Of a DNA stretch of 64,000 nt, positions 1 through 7,294 are shown one piece after another. The notes beneath the pieces are model-generated. The model saw only the letters and a program-made list of their open reading frames with translations. It made no database searches and was not told the origin of the DNA. Both the position numbers and the translations under genes were made by a program. Numbering within the stretch: the first letter of the stretch is position 1; every line of letters starts with the position of its first letter. The stretch is from a virus: the IMG/VR virus record IMGVR_UViG_3300019487_000024, positions 36,410 to 100,409 of that record; one strand, given 5' to 3'.

Positions 1-173
1 GCTTCCCCACCCGAATTGGACAGAGTTTGTCCGCTCAAGGAAGAGCCAATGGGGTCTCCAAGGGAGTCGCAGCTTGTGCTGTAAGTGGTGTCGCACCAGA
101 TGGTTGGTTGGTGTGGCCATACCCAAGGTGGATTACCCGTATCCCACGGATCGTAGGGTGGATACGTCGGGCG
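1..173 (-). other. Open in-frame continuation beyond the TGA of the next gene
   Basis: Reading the minus strand past the TGA at 176-174 in the same frame stays open for 57 codons to the window edge. The residues continue the Pro/Tyr/Trp-rich character of the protein (YPPYDPWDTGNPPWVWP), followed by a Cys/Ser/Thr-rich stretch (TIWCDTTYSTSC). This looks like the tail of the same protein rather than noncoding DNA. The stop is followed by C (TGA C), a context known to favour readthrough. A sequencing error, a nonsense mutation or programmed readthrough would all explain it. Confidence 0.55.
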
Positions 174-599
174 TCATTTTGGATAGTGATGGTGATGAAT
201 TTCAACCGGGGGTGGAGGAAGGACGATCTTCTCATCAAAGAGACGAACGCCAATTACACCAACATTTTTCTCGGAGCCATCGCTCTTGGAAGCGGCGTAG
301 GATTGGTTCTTGTAGTCAAAAACGAACTTGGCAACTTTGTCATCAGAAACACGGAAGCCATCAAAGCGAGCCGAGTTGTTTCCACTGACAACATAACCGG
401 GACCGTCTTGTTTGGCGAGCTTTCCATTCAGAATGTCAAGCCCGTCAACAGAGCAGACTGCGAGAATGCGGCTCCAATTGTTGTTTTTGATTTCAATGGC
501 ATACTCAGAGCCTTCTTTGGCTTCGATGAAAGTTTTACCTTCAAAGAAGTATTTTTTGCAGGGATTTCCATTAACCAGTATATTTATTTTGTAGGACAT
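174..599 (-). CDS. Conserved phage protein of unknown function, His/Pro-rich C-terminus
   Basis: 141 aa up to the first stop. The N-terminal ~115 residues form a compact domain starting MSYKINILVNG, with a GSEKNVGVIGVRLF segment before a PPPP and HHHH run. I recall similar sequences from other large phages, but no function is known to me. The start is ATG with a strong Shine-Dalgarno sequence (AAAGAAAGGT) about 6 nt upstream. The frame continues past the TGA (see 1-173), so the real product may be about 200 aa or more and would run off the window. It is transcribed away from the HNH gene at 705. Confidence 0.75.
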   Translation of the reverse strand: MSYKINILVNGNPCKKYFFEGKTFIEAKEGSEYAIEIKNNNWSRILAVCSVDGLDILNGKLAKQDGPGYVVSGNNSARFDGFRVSDDKVAKFVFDYKNQSYAASKSDGSEKNVGVIGVRLFDEKIVLPPPPVEIHHHHYPK

Positions 600-667
600 A
601 GTATTTACCTTTCTTTAGTTAGAGTTAAAGATTTAGCCGCTCATACTGCGGATTTCATCTTGTTAAC

Positions 668-696
668 AATAAATACTATGTTACATTGAAAGTCAA
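668..696 (-). promoter_or_regulatory. Putative promoter for the minus-strand gene ending at 174
   Basis: On the minus strand TTGACT (696-691) is followed after 17 bp by TTTATT (673-668), which overlaps a TATTTATT element (675-668) like those found before many other genes here. The -35 part lies inside the 18-bp repeat 689-706. The leader would be about 60 nt. Confidence 0.4.
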
Positions 697-706
697 CTTT
701 TTATAT
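689..706. repeat. 18-bp direct repeat, left copy flanking the HNH gene
   Basis: AAAGTCAACTTTTTATAT at 689-706 is repeated exactly at 1378-1395. The left copy overlaps the ATG of the HNH gene (705) and the right copy overlaps its TAA (1377-1379), so the gene fills the space between the copies almost exactly. Confidence 0.85.
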
Positions 707-1379
707 GAAACTTGAAAAATCAAAAATCAAAAAATTGTATCAGGAAGAAAAAATGGATACGGCTGAGATTGCTAATTTACTAAACGTGAGTCAAAAAACG
801 GTATGGTATTTCATGGTTAAAAATGGAATACCCAGAAGAAACAAAAAACAAACGGGAGCAAGCGATCTTATTGGTAAACAAATCGGAGAGTTATTTGTTA
901 TTCGTCGAGCCGAAGAAGTAGAAACAAACCAAGGAACAATGTGGGAATGCAAATGTTCGTGTGGAAATACAAAGATAATTCGAGGAAGTAGTTTGACAAC
1001 GAAAAACGCAACCTCATGTGGATGTAAATGGAGGCGAGCGTCCTATGAAGAAATATCGGGGAGTTACTGGTGGGGGTTAAAGCGAAATGCCCAAAAGCGA
1101 AAGTTTGCGTTTGAAGTGACGCAACAAGAAATGTGGGAGTTGTTCTTAAAACAAAACAGACAATGTGCGTTGAGTGATGCTGAAATAGGGTTTGGAAAAG
1201 GGTTGAATAGAAATGGGCAAACGGCATCATTAGACAGGATCGATTCTTCTAAAGGTTATGTCATTGGAAATGTAAGATGGGTTCATAAAACGGTCAATCA
1301 AATGAAGTGGGATTTGTCTGACGAATCCTTTTTTCAATGGGTTCATAGAGTTGCTATGAAGTATGATATTGGAAGATAA
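705..1379 (+). CDS. Free-standing HNH homing-type endonuclease
   Basis: 224 aa. Residues 1-45 form a helix-turn-helix-like segment (TAEIANLLNVSQKTVWYFMV). Next comes a Cys-rich zinc-ribbon-like module (CKCSCG ... SCGC, about 87-112) of the type found in phage HNH homing enzymes. The C-terminal nuclease part has the LDRIDSSKGYVIGNVRWVH signature (about 180-200). The module order resembles the partial gene at 63553, but the paired Cys of the second zinc site seen there (CHYCG) reads CALSD here, so this copy may be weakened. It is bounded by an 18-bp direct repeat, consistent with recent insertion upstream of the helicase gene. The exact target is unknown. Confidence 0.8.
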   Translation: MKLEKSKIKKLYQEEKMDTAEIANLLNVSQKTVWYFMVKNGIPRRNKKQTGASDLIGKQIGELFVIRRAEEVETNQGTMWECKCSCGNTKIIRGSSLTTKNATSCGCKWRRASYEEISGSYWWGLKRNAQKRKFAFEVTQQEMWELFLKQNRQCALSDAEIGFGKGLNRNGQTASLDRIDSSKGYVIGNVRWVHKTVNQMKWDLSDESFFQWVHRVAMKYDIGR

Positions 1380-1395
1380 AGTCAACTTTTTATAT
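1378..1395. repeat. 18-bp direct repeat, right copy flanking the HNH gene
   Basis: Exact second copy of the sequence at 689-706. It begins one base into the TAA stop codon of the HNH gene. Confidence 0.85.
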
Positions 1396-1432
1396 CGAAA
1401 AACTTAAACCCGCAGTATCCCGTTTTCGATAT
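1392..1432. repeat. Inverted repeat in the helicase leader
   Basis: ATATCGAAAA (1392-1401) and its exact reverse complement TTTTCGATAT (1423-1432) are separated by 21 bp. A second pair, GCAGTATCC (1412-1420) and GGATACTGC (1464-1472), interleaves with it. The region between the HNH gene and the helicase (1380-1494) can therefore form alternative structures or bind dimeric regulators. No clear sigma70 promoter was found in it. Confidence 0.55.
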
Positions 1433-1494
1433 TATAAGTTTACACTCGGAACAAAATGAAGTAGGATACTGCACAACAAAACGAAGAAAAGAAT

Positions 1495-2901
1495 ATGGAA
1501 AATGGTCAAAACGAAGTGAACACACTAAAGAAGTTTGGAAACGTGTTCCAAGCCAAATGCATCGCAATCCTCATATCAGACAGAGCTTTCCTTGAACGAA
1601 TTTCGGACATTATCTCACCTGAATACTTTGAAACTGATGCCCACAAGTGGATCATCAAATTGATTGCTGAATACTTTCCTCAGTATCGTGAAATTCCTAC
1701 GATGGAAGTGTTCAAGGTTGAGATTCAAGGAATTCCCGACGAGGTTTTGAAGGCGGCAGTCTTTGAGCAAGTCAAGTCTGCTTACAAACATGTTTCCTCT
1801 ACCGACACTGAATACGTTAAGGAAACTTTCTTGGAATTCTGCCGTAACCAAAAATTGAAGAACGCAATTTGGGACGCACATGAATACTTGAAGCAAGGTG
1901 ATTACGACAACATTTGGAACGTAATCAATGAAGCATCCCGTGCCGGTATTGAGAGAAATCTCGGTCACAATTACTTTGATGACATTGAATCCCGTCACAC
2001 GGCTGCGGCTCGTGACACCATCAAGACGAATTGGACAATCATTGACACACACTTGGATGGTGGTCTTGGAAAGGGTGAACTTGGATTTATCGTTGCCCCC
2101 GCAGGTAGCGGAAAGTCTTGGTTGCTTGCTCGTCTCGGTGCCGAGGCGATGAAGCAGGGCAAAAACGTGATGCATATCACTTTGGAGTTGAACGAAAAGT
2201 ATGTCGGTCTTCGTTATGACGCCATTTTCTCTGGCATTGCATTCCAAGAAGTCCGAAAGAACGCTGATGTTGTCAAGAAACACATTGATGACATGAAGGC
2301 TCAGGGTGGTGGAAAGCTCTTCATTAAGTATTTCCCGATCAAGACCGCTTCTTCGGCAACAATCAAGATGCACATTGATCGTCTCCAATTGATTACGGGG
2401 ACAAAAATTGATTTGTTGGTCGTTGACTATGCCGATTTGCTACGTCCATTTGCCGCAGACAAAAACAGCAATTCTTACACTGAAGCAGGCGGCGTTTACG
2501 AAGAACTCCGTGGTGTATTGGGCGAACTTCAAATCCCCGGATGGACTGCTTCTCAATCAAATCGTGGTGCCCACGAAGAGGAAATCATTGAGGCACATAA
2601 CGTCGCCGACAGTTATCGCAAGATCATGACAGGTGATTTCATCATGTCGTTGTCCCGAAAGATGGAGGACAAGCTTGCGGGGACTGGACGCATCCACGTT
2701 ATGAAGAACCGCTTCGGTGCTGATGGTATTACTTACGTCTGTGAGTTTGATACGTCTTGTGGAAAGATCAACATCTTTGATTCAAAGTCCGTTGAAGGAA
2801 TGGAGATTTTGAGCAAAGCGAAATCCGAACAAGAAAACATCAAAGACATTCTCAAGAAGCGTTGGAAAGAAACGCATGGGAATGAAGATTCGTCAGAGTA
2901 A
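1495..2901 (+). CDS. Replicative DNA helicase, DnaB-like
   Basis: 468 aa. The N-terminal ~150 residues form a helical primase-interaction-type domain. A RecA-fold ATPase follows, with Walker A APAGSGKS (201-208) and Walker B LLVVDYADLL (D312), the pattern of hexameric 5'-3' replication fork helicases (DnaB, T4 gp41). It would unwind DNA ahead of the family-B polymerase encoded at 46054. The ATG at 1495 follows an A/G-rich GAAGAAAAGA stretch. It is the first gene of the left replication/nucleotide region, upstream of nrdJ. The C-terminal 30 residues are charged. DnaB-like rather than strictly gp41-like by impression only. Confidence 0.88.
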   Translation: MENGQNEVNTLKKFGNVFQAKCIAILISDRAFLERISDIISPEYFETDAHKWIIKLIAEYFPQYREIPTMEVFKVEIQGIPDEVLKAAVFEQVKSAYKHVSSTDTEYVKETFLEFCRNQKLKNAIWDAHEYLKQGDYDNIWNVINEASRAGIERNLGHNYFDDIESRHTAAARDTIKTNWTIIDTHLDGGLGKGELGFIVAPAGSGKSWLLARLGAEAMKQGKNVMHITLELNEKYVGLRYDAIFSGIAFQEVRKNADVVKKHIDDMKAQGGGKLFIKYFPIKTASSATIKMHIDRLQLITGTKIDLLVVDYADLLRPFAADKNSNSYTEAGGVYEELRGVLGELQIPGWTASQSNRGAHEEEIIEAHNVADSYRKIMTGDFIMSLSRKMEDKLAGTGRIHVMKNRFGADGITYVCEFDTSCGKINIFDSKSVEGMEILSKAKSEQENIKDILKKRWKETHGNEDSSE

Positions 2902-2928
2902 GTACAAACTTCTCAATTCATAAATCTG

Positions 2929-2957
2929 TCGGACAGGAAATTTTCATTCCTGTTCGA
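2929..2957. other. Hairpin between helicase and nrdJ
   Basis: TCGGACAGGAA (2929-2939) pairs with TTCCTGTTCGA (2947-2957) over 11 positions including one G-U pair, around a 7-nt loop. There is no U-tract after it, so it is not a normal intrinsic terminator. It lies about 60 nt before the nrdJ start and could be a processing, attenuation or protein-binding site. Confidence 0.55.
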
Positions 2958-3017
2958 GATTAGAAATATCTACTTATACCTACGGCAAAAACAGGCAGCG
3001 AAAGAATTTTGGTAATT

Positions 3018-5642
3018 ATGGAAACAAACCCGACACGTTTTGAAGATGTCAAAAAATTAACCACTGAAGAATACTTTCAAGGAAACGATTTCAGTGTTGA
3101 TGCATTTCACAAGAAGTACTCACTTACTCCAACTGAAACTTACGTACATGCGGTCAAACGTGTGTGTGATTTCATCGCTTCGGTAGAAAAGACAGAAGAG
3201 CTTCGTCAGTATTGGAGTGCAAGGTGGTTTGACGAAATCTTCAATGATTGGTGGCATCCCGCTGGCTCAATCATGCAAGGAGCGGGTTCTGGACGAAAAA
3301 TTTCTCTCGCAAATTGCACTACGATTTCTCTTGGTGCTCGTCGTGAAGACGAAGAGTGGGACAGTCTTGAGTCCATTATCAAAAACGCCTCATATACGAT
3401 TGCAAAGTGTGCCGCCTATCGTCAAGGGTTGGGGGTTGACTTCTCACGATTACGACCCAACGGAACTCAAGTATTGAACAGTGCCAATCAGAGTACCGGA
3501 GCGGTTCATTGGATGCAATTCCAAGACAAGATTGGATACTTCGTGGGACAAAAGGGACGTATTCCTGCCATGTTATTTAGTATCTCATGCGATCACCCTG
3601 ACGTTGAGGAGTTTATCCAAGTCAAGGGTGATTACACCAAGATTCAAAACGCCAACATCAGCGTGCAATGTTCGGAAAAGTTCTACAAGGCGGTGGAAAA
3701 TGATGCTGATTGGGAATTGTATTTTGAAATCCCTGCCATCAAACAAGGCGACAAAATCTACGTTGACGTTCACAGCGTTGACATGAATTGCACCAAGGAG
3801 AAAGAGACTGGTCGTTATTATAAGGTAGCCACACATGATCGCAAGAAAGAGGCATTTACGAAGACCGTGAAGGCTCGTAAGCTCATGGAATTGATTGCGA
3901 AGAACATGCATACCAACGCCGAGCCGGGAATTCAGAACATTGACATTGCTCGTAAGTACAGCAATAGTGATGCTTTGTACGACCCGAATGACGAATACGA
4001 TTCTCGCATTCTTTCTACCAATGCTTGCTCCGAGCAATATCTTTCTCGTGAATCTCTTTGCGTTCTAGCCTCCATCAACTGTGGCAAGTTTTCCCCAAAT
4101 GTTGAGACTTACATTCATCAACTTGAAAAGATTTCCAAGTCGGTTAACCGATTCTTGGACAACGTTAACGAATGTGAATTGGCATATCAAACTTTCGCCA
4201 CACCCCATCAAGAGTTGGCAATTCGTAAACTCCGTCGCACTGGAGCAGGTTTAACTAATATAGCTGCATGGTTGTTTCGTCAGAAGCTTTCGTATGGAAG
4301 CAAAGATGCCAACGATGCGACTGAAGAGTTCACCAAATGGTATAACTACTGGCTCTATGTTTCTACAGAAGAGCTTGGTAAAGAAAAGGGAGACTTCGGT
4401 CTATTCAACAAAGAGAAGTGGCAGAATGCTCCGTTTGTTTCTCGTATCATGAAGGAGTCTGAGAAGCTTCACGCCGCTCATGGTGTTCCCGTCCTGAAAG
4501 GAACCCATGCTCGAAATGTGACCGTCAGTTCTATTGCTCCAACCGGCACCTTGTCGTTGATGTTCAGGGACTTTGTGTTTAGCTATGGAATTGAACCTGC
4601 GTTCTTTCTCTATTACTGGAAACGCACTCGTATGGCAGGAAAGTATGAGTATTACTTCTGTGTCCCACGAGTTGTCCGTGAAATGTTTGAAGAAGCGGGA
4701 CACCCGATTCCAATCGCATCAGATACCATGCGTGATGATTGGGATGGAAGGAATGGCAGACCAATTGCTGCGTTCATCGATCAACACAAGGCAAAGTTCA
4801 ATTTCAAAGACTCAACCGAAATTGATCCGCTCCGCAAGCTTGAGCTTATGTCTCAGGTCATGAAGTGGGTGGACAGTTCCATTTCAGTCACTTACATGTT
4901 GCCAATTGGCTCTTCGTGGAAGGACGTTTACAACTTCATCATGGAAGCACATCGCAAGGAAGTGAAGAGCATCGCCGCATTCCCCGACAAGAAAATGTAT
5001 GGAATTGTCTCCAGCCTGTCTTTCAAAGACTTGGCATTCAAGTTGAAGGATGAAGGCGTCTCCATTCATCATCAAAATTTCTCGGACGATGAATTGAAGG
5101 TGTTGAACCTTTCTCGTGAAAGCATTGAGCCGCACTCACATTCTATTCCAAAGCGTCTTACCACGTTGGACGCAGACATTTACGTTGTGTCCGTCAAGGG
5201 AGAAAAGTATTGCGTTGTCGTTGGATTACAAAACGGACAGCCGTACGAAATTTTTGGCGGACATTTGAATGGGTTTGGATTTAAGTTCACTCATAAGAAA
5301 GGCAAAATCATCAAGATCAAGCAAGGACAGTATTCCTTGGAGTTTGATGATATTGCTATTGAAGACTTCTCCAAGCAATTCACTCCGACCGAACAAATTC
5401 TATTCCGAATGGCATCAATGTCATTGCGGCATGGTGTTCCAATTCAATTCGTTGTGGAACAACTTCAAAAAGCAACCAACGACATTACAAGCATGGCATC
5501 CGCTGCGTCACGCTGTCTGAAAAAGTATATTCAAGACGGCACTAAGATTACAAGTCAGAAATGCCCAAGTTGCGGAAAAGAGCTTGTTTACATTGAAGGA
5601 TGCTCTACCTGTACCTCATGCGGACATAGTAAATGTAGTTGA
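3018..5642 (+). CDS. nrdJ: Adenosylcobalamin-dependent (class II) ribonucleotide reductase
   Basis: 874 aa from the ATG at 3018; an upstream TTG in frame adds only three residues. It reduces ribonucleotides to deoxyribonucleotides using B12 and no small subunit. Visible features: redox Cys in SLANCTTIS (C100), the catalytic NxCxE motif (N335, C337, E339), the second redox Cys (C348), the APTGTLS loop, and a C-terminal Cys cluster (CPSCGK ... CSTCTSCGHSKC) that forms the reductant-facing tail or zinc ribbon of NrdJ-type enzymes. No NrdA/NrdB pair is present. It supplies dNTPs for the phage replisome along with the dNMP kinase (12980) and dUTPase (41565). It makes dNTP synthesis dependent on cobalamin in the host cell. 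Confidence 0.93.
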   Translation: METNPTRFEDVKKLTTEEYFQGNDFSVDAFHKKYSLTPTETYVHAVKRVCDFIASVEKTEELRQYWSARWFDEIFNDWWHPAGSIMQGAGSGRKISLANCTTISLGARREDEEWDSLESIIKNASYTIAKCAAYRQGLGVDFSRLRPNGTQVLNSANQSTGAVHWMQFQDKIGYFVGQKGRIPAMLFSISCDHPDVEEFIQVKGDYTKIQNANISVQCSEKFYKAVENDADWELYFEIPAIKQGDKIYVDVHSVDMNCTKEKETGRYYKVATHDRKKEAFTKTVKARKLMELIAKNMHTNAEPGIQNIDIARKYSNSDALYDPNDEYDSRILSTNACSEQYLSRESLCVLASINCGKFSPNVETYIHQLEKISKSVNRFLDNVNECELAYQTFATPHQELAIRKLRRTGAGLTNIAAWLFRQKLSYGSKDANDATEEFTKWYNYWLYVSTEELGKEKGDFGLFNKEKWQNAPFVSRIMKESEKLHAAHGVPVLKGTHARNVTVSSIAPTGTLSLMFRDFVFSYGIEPAFFLYYWKRTRMAGKYEYYFCVPRVVREMFEEAGHPIPIASDTMRDDWDGRNGRPIAAFIDQHKAKFNFKDSTEIDPLRKLELMSQVMKWVDSSISVTYMLPIGSSWKDVYNFIMEAHRKEVKSIAAFPDKKMYGIVSSLSFKDLAFKLKDEGVSIHHQNFSDDELKVLNLSRESIEPHSHSIPKRLTTLDADIYVVSVKGEKYCVVVGLQNGQPYEIFGGHLNGFGFKFTHKKGKIIKIKQGQYSLEFDDIAIEDFSKQFTPTEQILFRMASMSLRHGVPIQFVVEQLQKATNDITSMASAASRCLKKYIQDGTKITSQKCPSCGKELVYIEGCSTCTSCGHSKCS

Positions 5643-5678
5643 GAGTGAACTTTTTTTAAGTTTACTTATCTCATTTTA

Positions 5679-5686
5679 TATTTATT
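5679..5686 (+). promoter_or_regulatory. TATTTAT-type late-promoter-like element
   Basis: TATTTATT, 27 nt upstream of the ATG at 5714. It belongs to the recurrent TATTTAT(A/T) set listed under findings. Confidence 0.4.
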
Positions 5687-5713
5687 GGCATAACACTGCG
5701 TTCGTGTATTGCT

Positions 5714-6103
5714 ATGTTTGATTTAAGTATAATCATTACGGTCGTCCCACCCATTGTCACGGGCATTTTTGCCTATCTAGTTGCCCGCAAGAAAAACATT
5801 GTGGCTGAACGGATTAGCCGTGCTAAGGTTGATGCCGATGTCCAGACACAAGCCTTGGTTATTGTCCGACAAGTCATGAATGACATGCGGGACGATTTCC
5901 ATCGTGAGATGGCGGTTATGAGAACCGAGAATGAGAAACTCAGATCAGAGATTGAGGAGAACAAGTCCCGTCTTCAATCGCTCCAAGAACAGTTGTTGGC
6001 AAGTGACGAACTCATAGAAACGCTCAAATCCGAATTGTCAACCCTCAAAAAAACCTTGGCTTTGTACGAGGAAGAAATTGAACGGTTGCGAAAGGGAAGC
6101 TGA
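5714..6103 (+). CDS. Membrane-anchored coiled-coil protein
   Basis: 129 aa. An N-terminal hydrophobic segment (about 4-24, IIITVVPPIVTGIFAYLVA) is followed by basic residues (RKK) and then a long heptad-rich coiled coil (about 60-127, rich in Glu/Leu/Lys). This predicts one inner-membrane helix with a long helical domain. The topology resembles an i-spanin or a membrane organiser, but no partner o-spanin lipoprotein is adjacent (a lipoprotein occurs at 57111). Function unknown. It is preceded by a late-promoter-like element. Confidence 0.7.
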   Translation: MFDLSIIITVVPPIVTGIFAYLVARKKNIVAERISRAKVDADVQTQALVIVRQVMNDMRDDFHREMAVMRTENEKLRSEIEENKSRLQSLQEQLLASDELIETLKSELSTLKKTLALYEEEIERLRKGS

Positions 6104-6110
6104 AACAACT

Positions 6111-6425
6111 ATGACTGGTTTACTGATGAAAAAGTATCATATTGCCATTTTGGATAACGATGATGGGTTTGTTACAAAAGTGGTGGGAGCCTTAAAGCTG
6201 TGGTACAGTAACAAAATTGTGATTCAAACATACCGAGATACTCACTCCATGTTTGAAGCCGTAAGTCTTAACAAAGCCAAGAATAAGCCCTTTGATATGG
6301 CTGTGGTCAGCCCCGAACAAATGGCAGAGAGATTGATTCTTCAACGAGCCAATCCCGCTCTAAAAGTGGTCTGTTGTGAAGACGAACAAACTCTCAAAGC
6401 AGCAACCGCAAAGGTCTTGTTATAA
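6111..6425 (+). CDS. Small protein resembling a degenerate receiver domain
   Basis: 104 aa from the ATG at 6111, 7 nt after the upstream stop with a purine-rich AAGGGAAG before it. The strand pattern (YHIAILDNDDGF, FDMAVVSP, LKVVCCEDEQ) resembles a CheY-like receiver. The acidic pair is present (DNDD), but the residue where the phospho-acceptor Asp is expected is Val/Ser (AVVSP). If the fold assignment is right, it is a pseudo-receiver that cannot be phosphorylated in the usual way. It may form an operon with the membrane coiled-coil gene. Confidence 0.5.
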   Translation: MTGLLMKKYHIAILDNDDGFVTKVVGALKLWYSNKIVIQTYRDTHSMFEAVSLNKAKNKPFDMAVVSPEQMAERLILQRANPALKVVCCEDEQTLKAATAKVLL

Positions 6426-6450
6426 AATCACTTTTCCTTCATCGAAGCCA

Positions 6451-6478
6451 TATTTATAAGGGTAGCGATTTATAAATA
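6451..6478 (+). promoter_or_regulatory. Tandem late-promoter-like elements TATTTATA and TATAAATA
   Basis: TATTTATA at 6451-6458 and a perfect T4 late box TATAAATA at 6471-6478, both just upstream of the ATG at 6484. The canonical box would place the transcript start at about the ATG itself. The upstream one would give a leader of about 20 nt. Confidence 0.5.
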
Positions 6479-6483
6479 CGTCT

Positions 6484-7212
6484 ATGAACCCAGAAAATTT
6501 CCAAGGTCTGATTCGCCGCATTCTCAAAGAAGAAGTTGAGAAGCGTAGCGATACCAACAAGCCAACATATAGTCGTGTCCCCGAAGTGGTTCATGGCGAA
6601 GATTACCAGAAGAAAAAAATTTCTCCGCAGCCACGGGACACTATGACCAAGCAGGAGATGCTTGAGGACATGGACAAGGTAGTCAAAGCAATCAACAAGG
6701 AGTACATGGTCGTATGGGATGACCATGACGACATGTCAATTCATGCCAAAGACTTGTTCACGATTCGCATCATCCCCAAGTGGGAAAACAATTTCTGCAT
6801 TGAAGCAATGACCCGCAACGAAGATCGCATTTTCATCACTGGACAAAATTGGGATCAAGTCAAGGAATTCGTCAAGGTCAACTTGAAGGATGACAAGACT
6901 TCTCAAGAGATTGCTTACAACAAAGCCATTGCAAATGTCACTGGCAAGAATGACACCACTTCAAAAGCTGACAAGGATTTACCTCAGAAAGACAAACCAA
7001 AAACTTTACCGCTTACCAACGAACCTCCAAAGAAGGACAAGAACAAAGACAAGGATTACACGGAAGACTCGGTTAAGAAGGACGATGATTTGCCTGAGAA
7101 ACCAATGAAGGAAGTTAAGGATTTCGAGAAACAAATTGATCACAAAGTTAAAGACCCGGTTAAGCTTCGCCGTCGCAACCCCGACACCAAGTTGACAATT
7201 AAGCAGTCTTGA
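6484..7212 (+). CDS. Hypothetical protein with charged tail, possible virion or core protein
   Basis: 242 aa. The N-terminus (NFQGLIRRILKEEVEKR) resembles that of the gene at 58079 (LLEIIRAVVRETIKERK), so the two may share a targeting or assembly helix. Residues 60-135 look folded. Residues 140-242 are Lys/Asp/Pro-rich low complexity (many KD and DKDK runs). Late-promoter-like boxes in front and an intrinsic terminator right behind make it a single late transcription unit. The function is not recognisable; a scaffold, core or DNA-packaged protein is possible. Confidence 0.65.
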   Translation: MNPENFQGLIRRILKEEVEKRSDTNKPTYSRVPEVVHGEDYQKKKISPQPRDTMTKQEMLEDMDKVVKAINKEYMVVWDDHDDMSIHAKDLFTIRIIPKWENNFCIEAMTRNEDRIFITGQNWDQVKEFVKVNLKDDKTSQEIAYNKAIANVTGKNDTTSKADKDLPQKDKPKTLPLTNEPPKKDKNKDKDYTEDSVKKDDDLPEKPMKEVKDFEKQIDHKVKDPVKLRRRNPDTKLTIKQS

Positions 7213-7232
7213 TTTTGATTTTCTCCACTGAA

Positions 7233-7258
7233 GGCGAGACGCAAGTCTCGCCTTTTTT
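7233..7258 (+). terminator. Intrinsic terminator
   Basis: GGCGAGAC (7233-7240), tetraloop GCAA, GTCTCGCC (7245-7252), then TTTTTT. A perfect 8-bp GC-rich stem with a GNRA loop and a U-tract, 20 bp after the stop of the gene ending at 7212. Confidence 0.93.
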
Positions 7259-7259
7259 A

Positions 7260-7288
7260 TTGACTTTGGACGGCACATGTGCCATAAT
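7260..7288 (+). promoter_or_regulatory. Sigma70-like promoter for the MoxR/VWA pair
   Basis: TTGACT (7260-7265), 17-bp spacer, CATAAT (7283-7288), directly after the terminator. The predicted start of transcription (about 7295) coincides with the chosen ATG, so the mRNA would be nearly leaderless. Confidence 0.65.
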
Positions 7289-7294
7289 GCTAGA

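Noticed and set aside
174-200. HHHH run as a cloning tag or vector sequence
   Set aside because: The His run follows a Pro-rich natural tail and continues into Pro/Tyr-rich sequence. No vector features lie nearby.
581-592. TATTTATT inside the first minus-strand gene
   Set aside because: It lies within the coding sequence just after the ATG and cannot be the gene's promoter.
27-689. Long plus-strand frame opposite the first gene
   Set aside because: It lies antisense to the conserved MSYKINILVNG protein, which has a good ribosome-binding site and coherent sequence. The plus-strand product has no recognisable features.
1615-2388. 257-codon minus-strand frame
   Set aside because: It is antisense to the DnaB-like helicase and without protein-like features.
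2929-2957. Intrinsic terminator after the helicase
   Set aside because: The hairpin is good, but there is no U-tract after it on either strand.
3009-3017. Earlier TTG start for nrdJ
   Set aside because: It adds only three residues to an ATG start that fits the family.
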